A stretch of DNA of 8,361 bases from Armatimonadota bacterium (GTDB lineage: Bacteria; Sysuimicrobiota; Sysuimicrobiia; Sysuimicrobiales; JACQTN01), in the NCBI GenBank assembly GCA_016210785.1, contig JACQTN010000457.1:1-8361 (forward strand). The letters run 5' to 3'. Positions 5,114-8,361 of the stretch are shown piece by piece. Position 1 is the first letter of the stretch, and every line of letters begins with the position of its first letter. The notes under the pieces were generated by a model that had not been told where the DNA came from, made no database searches, and saw only the letters and a list, made by a program, of their open reading frames with translations. Position numbers and translations under genes: made by a program.

Positions 5114-6310
5114 GTGCGGCCGGGGATCATCGGGGTGGTGACGCTCCTGCTGGTGCTGGCCGGATGGGGAGGCGCGACGGCCTGGGGCCTCGACCCTCCC
5201 ATCCAGCAGGCCGTGGGCGGACTGGCCCGCGAGCTCAGCGGGGAGATCGCGCGTTTGCAGAAACGGGTCGTCGCCGTGGGTGACTTTACCGACCTGCAGG
5301 GGCGGGCGACCGAACTGGGTCGCTTCCTGGCCGAGGAACTGGTCGGCGCCCTGCTGCGGGAAGGGCAGGGACTGCAGGTCGTGGACCGCATCCACCTGGC
5401 GCGGATCATCCAAGAGCAGCGGCTGGCCGCGGTAGGCCTGACGGAGCCGGGGTCGGTGCGCACGATCGGCCGGCTGACCGGTGCCGACGTTCTCGTGGTG
5501 GGGACGACCACGCCGCTGGGAGACAACGTGCGCGTGACGGTCAAGGCCCTGGCCGCGGATACGGGGCGGGTGGTGGCTGCCGCGGGGATGACGCTGCCGA
5601 AGACTCCAGGGATCGCTGCCCTCCTGATGCAGCCAGTGGCGGACGGCGGCGCCGTGCACCAGGTGGCAGCGTCGCCATCGCCCGCGGGCACATCGGTGCC
5701 ACCGGCGGCGCCACCCTCCGCCCCGGGCGTCCCGCCTGTGCCCTCGCGCGCCTCCGTGCCCGATGCGCCCGCAGCCCCTCCGCCGCCCCCCGGGGCCGGT
5801 CCGCCGCCTCCGGTCCCGCCGCCCGCGCCGGGCGTGCCCGTGATCGCGTCCGCCGCCGTCGTCCCTCCCCCTGGGGGCGCGTACGAGTCATGGCCGGGCC
5901 GGTGGGAGCGCCAGTCCATCTTGCAGCGCGTGTTTCTCATCGCCCACCGCAACGCCCGGTACGCCCAGGGACGCTGCGGTGGCCGGGTTTTCGACCAGGC
6001 GCTGGCCATCCGCGGGGAGGACGGGAGCGTGACGTTCAACCTGCACCGGCGCTACAATGTCTTTCAAGTGTACGTGAGCGTCGACGAGCGCTCCGCCAGG
6101 TATGGCGCGGCCTACGGCGCGGCGGCCGCGGTGGCCGTCGATCTGGACGGCGAACGCATCCGGCAGATACTTGCCCGCGCCGGGCAAGGACAACTTCTGC
6201 GCGTGCAGGTGACCAACGTGGCCGGGCTGACGCTGCGCAACGTGCGCGTCTCGTGGCCCGGCCTGGAAACCTGCTGGGGAGAACCCGCGGTCTTGCGTAT
6301 GATCAGGTAG
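5114..6310 (+). CDS. Exported FlgO-like protein with proline linker and NPCBM-like domain
   Basis: A 398-residue exported protein. A signal peptide occupies residues 1-25 (hydrophobic 5-17, small residues before AWG). Residues about 48-172 match the FlgO/CsgG-type periplasmic fold: RVVAVGDFTD, LGRFLAEELVGALL, QVVDRIHLARIIQEQ, GRLTGADVLVVG and VTVKALAADTGRVV. FlgO is an outer-membrane protein of the Vibrio flagellum; related domains occur in other envelope complexes. A linker about 188-256 is extremely rich in proline and alanine, with a PPPPP run. Residues about 285-382 look like an NPCBM-type sugar-binding beta domain (VTFNLHRRYNVFQVYVSVDE, AAVAVDLDGERI, LLRVQVTNV). Two starts are possible: GTG 5114, with AGGAGG (5102-5107) 6 nt ahead and a textbook signal peptide, or ATG 5030, which overlaps the previous stop by ATGA and has GAGGTG at 5019-5024 but would add a 28-residue basic tail. 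I prefer 5114. A NERD-kinase gene follows after 52 nt. Confidence 0.85.
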   Translation: MRPGIIGVVTLLLVLAGWGGATAWGLDPPIQQAVGGLARELSGEIARLQKRVVAVGDFTDLQGRATELGRFLAEELVGALLREGQGLQVVDRIHLARIIQEQRLAAVGLTEPGSVRTIGRLTGADVLVVGTTTPLGDNVRVTVKALAADTGRVVAAAGMTLPKTPGIAALLMQPVADGGAVHQVAASPSPAGTSVPPAAPPSAPGVPPVPSRASVPDAPAAPPPPPGAGPPPPVPPPAPGVPVIASAAVVPPPGGAYESWPGRWERQSILQRVFLIAHRNARYAQGRCGGRVFDQALAIRGEDGSVTFNLHRRYNVFQVYVSVDERSARYGAAYGAAAAVAVDLDGERIRQILARAGQGQLLRVQVTNVAGLTLRNVRVSWPGLETCWGEPAVLRMIR

Positions 6311-6362
6311 ACGTGACACCAGGGAGCCGCCACACACAATCCACGCCCGCCGAGGTGGGGCC

Positions 6363-8361
6363 ATGGGTGCGGTTTATCGTCCCGGCAAGGCACCGCGCGA
6401 GGAGGAGGCCCGTATCATCAAGAGCCTCCTCGAAGCGCTTCCGGCGCGGCACATCGTCCTGGGGACGACTCGCTTCGATCGCTACCGGAAGGACGGCCTG
6501 CACCAGGTTGAGGCTGACGCCGTCGTGGTGGCCGACCACGGCATCTTCGTCGTGGAGTTGAAGGGCTGGAAGGGCGGGCGGCTCGAGTCGCGGGGCCGCC
6601 GGTGGTTCCGCGATGGGTACCCCTACCGCTCCAACCACCTCAAGGCGCTGGACCGGCTGCGGGAGCGGCTCCAGACCGACCTCCGCCTCAGCGCCGGTGA
6701 CTTCTCCGCTCCCAACGTTTTCGGTATCTTCTTCTTCCACGGCGGTATCGACGTTTCGTCCGTCATCGATGAGGCCAGGCAGCACGCCCGGCAGTGCTTC
6801 GTATCTGGCGACCTCGGTGAGGTGGTGGCGCGCCTGCTGCGACCCATGCGCGGGCAGCCCGCCATCAGCGGCGATGCGCGGCGCTACTGGGCGGATGTCC
6901 TGGAGAACATCGGCGATCGCGACGTCGCGGACCGGCCGCTGGTGGGGCGCGTGATCGGCGGATTCTGCCGCGTCGAGCGGCGCATCGACGAGCCGGTGGC
7001 GGCCGCGGCGCCCCTGGCCGCGGAGGTCTACCGCGGGCGCCACACGGTCCACGGCACCCCGCTCAAGATGACCCTGTACCGGGTGCCCCAGTACGAACTC
7101 GATCGCGAGACGCTGTATGAAGCCGTCAGCCGCGAGTGGCGGGCGCTGGGGTTGCTGGACGGGATCCCCGGCGTGCCCGCGACCTACGATCCCGTGGAGA
7201 CCGAAGAGGGATTGTGGCACGTCTCACAGTGGGTTGACGGCCGCTCGCTCCGGGAGGTGCTGCGGAGCGGCGGCCCGCTGAGCGAAGAAGAGGTCCTGGG
7301 TTTCCTGCTGCAGGCAGCGGCCATCCTGGAGGCCGTGCACGCCCGGAGGACGCCGTGGGGCAATCCCGTGCTCCACCGCGACATCCGCCCCGAAGCCTTC
7401 CGGGTCGATGACCAGGGCACGCTGTGGCTGGTGAACTTCCACGCGGCGGCCGGCCCGGTGACGAGCCTGGGACCCGCCCGGATCGATCCCGCGGCCCTGG
7501 CCTATCCGTCGCCGGAGATCCTGGCCGGCCTGACCGGGGAGCAACTGGATCCCCGGTCGGACATCTACCAGCTCGGGGCCGTGGCGATAGAGCTGGCGAC
7601 GGGTCGTCGCTATGAGCCTCCGCTGCGGGCCGCCGAAGTCGGCGAGGTATTGCGCCGGATCGCGCTGCGCTGCGTCGCTTCGCAGCGGGAGGCGCGGTTT
7701 GCCGATGCCCGCCACCTGCGGGAGGCGCTGCTGGCCGCGTTCTCGGGGCGGCCGGGGGTGCCGGCGCCCGAGGCTGCGGATGCCTCGCGCCTCCCCGAAC
7801 TGATCCCGGGCGCGCGGGTGGGCGACTACCGGCTGCTGCGGCGGCTCGGCCGCGGCGGCCTGGCGGAAGTCTGGCTCGCCTACGACACCCGGCCGGACCA
7901 GGAGACAAAAGTGGCGCTGAAGATCGCCGGGCCGATGCCCCTGGCGGGCCAGGCGCTGGCGGAGGAGGCCCGTGTGCTTCATCGCCTGCGCCACCTGGCC
8001 ATCCGCGGCCTGCACGGACCCCTCGATCATCTGGAGCCGGGGCGGCCGGTGCTGCCGCTTGAATTCGTGGACGGGCAGACCTTTGACGTCTGGAGCCGGC
8101 ACCAGCCGCGGGGCAACCTGCAGGCCTTGATGCCGGTGGTGCGGGACGTCTGCCGGGCGCTGGCCCACGCGTGGGACGAAGCGCGGGTGCCTCACCTCGA
8201 CCTGCATCCGGGCAACATCATCATCGCGCGAGGCGGGCAGGCCAAGGTCCTCGACCTGGGGCTTGGGGCACTGCTCGTCCGCGCGCGCGACGAGGCGGAT
8301 GCGGTGCGCATCGGCGTGGCGCCTTATGCCGCACCCGAGATTCTGGAAGGTGCCGCCGGCA
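6363..8361 (+). CDS. NERD-domain protein with two kinase domains (PglW-like), 3' end outside window
   Basis: The frame is open for 666 codons and continues past the right edge. Residues about 10-110 form a NERD domain, a PD-(D/E)xK nuclease relative: VEADAVVV with E50 and D52, then FVVELKGWKGG with E65 and K67. Residues about 222-460 are kinase-like: HRDIRPEAF (338-346) and SDIYQLGAVAIELATG (399-414) are kept, but the DFG site reads NFH (358-360) and no glycine loop is clear, so this half may be a pseudokinase. Residues 488 onward are a second kinase with LGRGGLAEVWLAYD (495-508), VALK (K520), a helix C Glu (E534 or E535), HLDLHPGN (D613, N618), DLG (D631) and an APE-type PYAAPEIL, so it could be active. 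NERD plus kinase resembles PglW of type 2 BREX/Pgl phage defence, but other NERD-kinases exist. ATG 6363 has GAGGTG (6352-6357) 5 nt ahead. The FlgO-like gene ends 52 nt upstream, so shared transcription is likely. Confidence 0.88.
   Translation, partial: MGAVYRPGKAPREEEARIIKSLLEALPARHIVLGTTRFDRYRKDGLHQVEADAVVVADHGIFVVELKGWKGGRLESRGRRWFRDGYPYRSNHLKALDRLRERLQTDLRLSAGDFSAPNVFGIFFFHGGIDVSSVIDEARQHARQCFVSGDLGEVVARLLRPMRGQPAISGDARRYWADVLENIGDRDVADRPLVGRVIGGFCRVERRIDEPVAAAAPLAAEVYRGRHTVHGTPLKMTLYRVPQYELDRETLYEAVSREWRALGLLDGIPGVPATYDPVETEEGLWHVSQWVDGRSLREVLRSGGPLSEEEVLGFLLQAAAILEAVHARRTPWGNPVLHRDIRPEAFRVDDQGTLWLVNFHAAAGPVTSLGPARIDPAALAYPSPEILAGLTGEQLDPRSDIYQLGAVAIELATGRRYEPPLRAAEVGEVLRRIALRCVASQREARFADARHLREALLAAFSGRPGVPAPEAADASRLPELIPGARVGDYRLLRRLGRGGLAEVWLAYDTRPDQETKVALKIAGPMPLAGQALAEEARVLHRLRHLAIRGLHGPLDHLEPGRPVLPLEFVDGQTFDVWSRHQPRGNLQALMPVVRDVCRALAHAWDEARVPHLDLHPGNIIIARGGQAKVLDLGLGALLVRARDEADAVRIGVAPYAAPEILEGAAG

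Overview
The window is 8.36 kb of very GC-rich bacterial DNA in which every supported gene is on the + strand. GTG starts after strong GGAGG-type ribosome sites and third codon positions dominated by G/C fit a GC-rich, probably uncultivated lineage. Three exported proteins of families known from outer-membrane flagellar ring accessories (LPP20/FlgP-like, FlgT-like, FlgO-like) suggest a two-membrane (diderm) cell. Nothing in the window fixes the phylum.

Layout. Positions 44-418 hold a small cupin gene broken by an in-frame TAG just before its last metal-binding histidine. From 407 to 683, starting inside the 3' end of that reading frame, lie four tandem copies of a roughly 61-nt unit. Each begins with the same short hairpin and ends with a conserved TAGCACG-like box. 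Positions 684-1005 are non-coding and rich in potential RNA structure, including a 17-bp interrupted hairpin at 941-982. This ends 13 nt before the ribosome site of a 483-residue gene (1006-2457) that I do not recognise; it has two stretches resembling winged helices.

After a 282-nt gap comes a three-gene exported-protein group: an LPP20-like protein with a fused C-terminal domain (2740-3696), a FlgT-N-like secreted protein (3894-5033), and a FlgO-like protein with a proline-rich linker and an NPCBM-like C-terminal domain (5114-6310). These look like relatives of the Vibrio FlgP/FlgT/FlgO outer-membrane set, but no flagellar gene is visible here, so a non-flagellar envelope role is equally possible.

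Fifty-two nucleotides later a large gene opens (6363) and runs off the window still open. It encodes a NERD nuclease-like domain, a degenerate kinase-like domain and a second, more intact Ser/Thr kinase domain. This layout resembles PglW, the kinase of type 2 BREX/Pgl phage defence, although its partners would lie beyond the right edge. The most notable points are the structured repeat array, the strong hairpin before the unknown gene, and the coupling of an envelope gene group to a NERD-pseudokinase-kinase protein.
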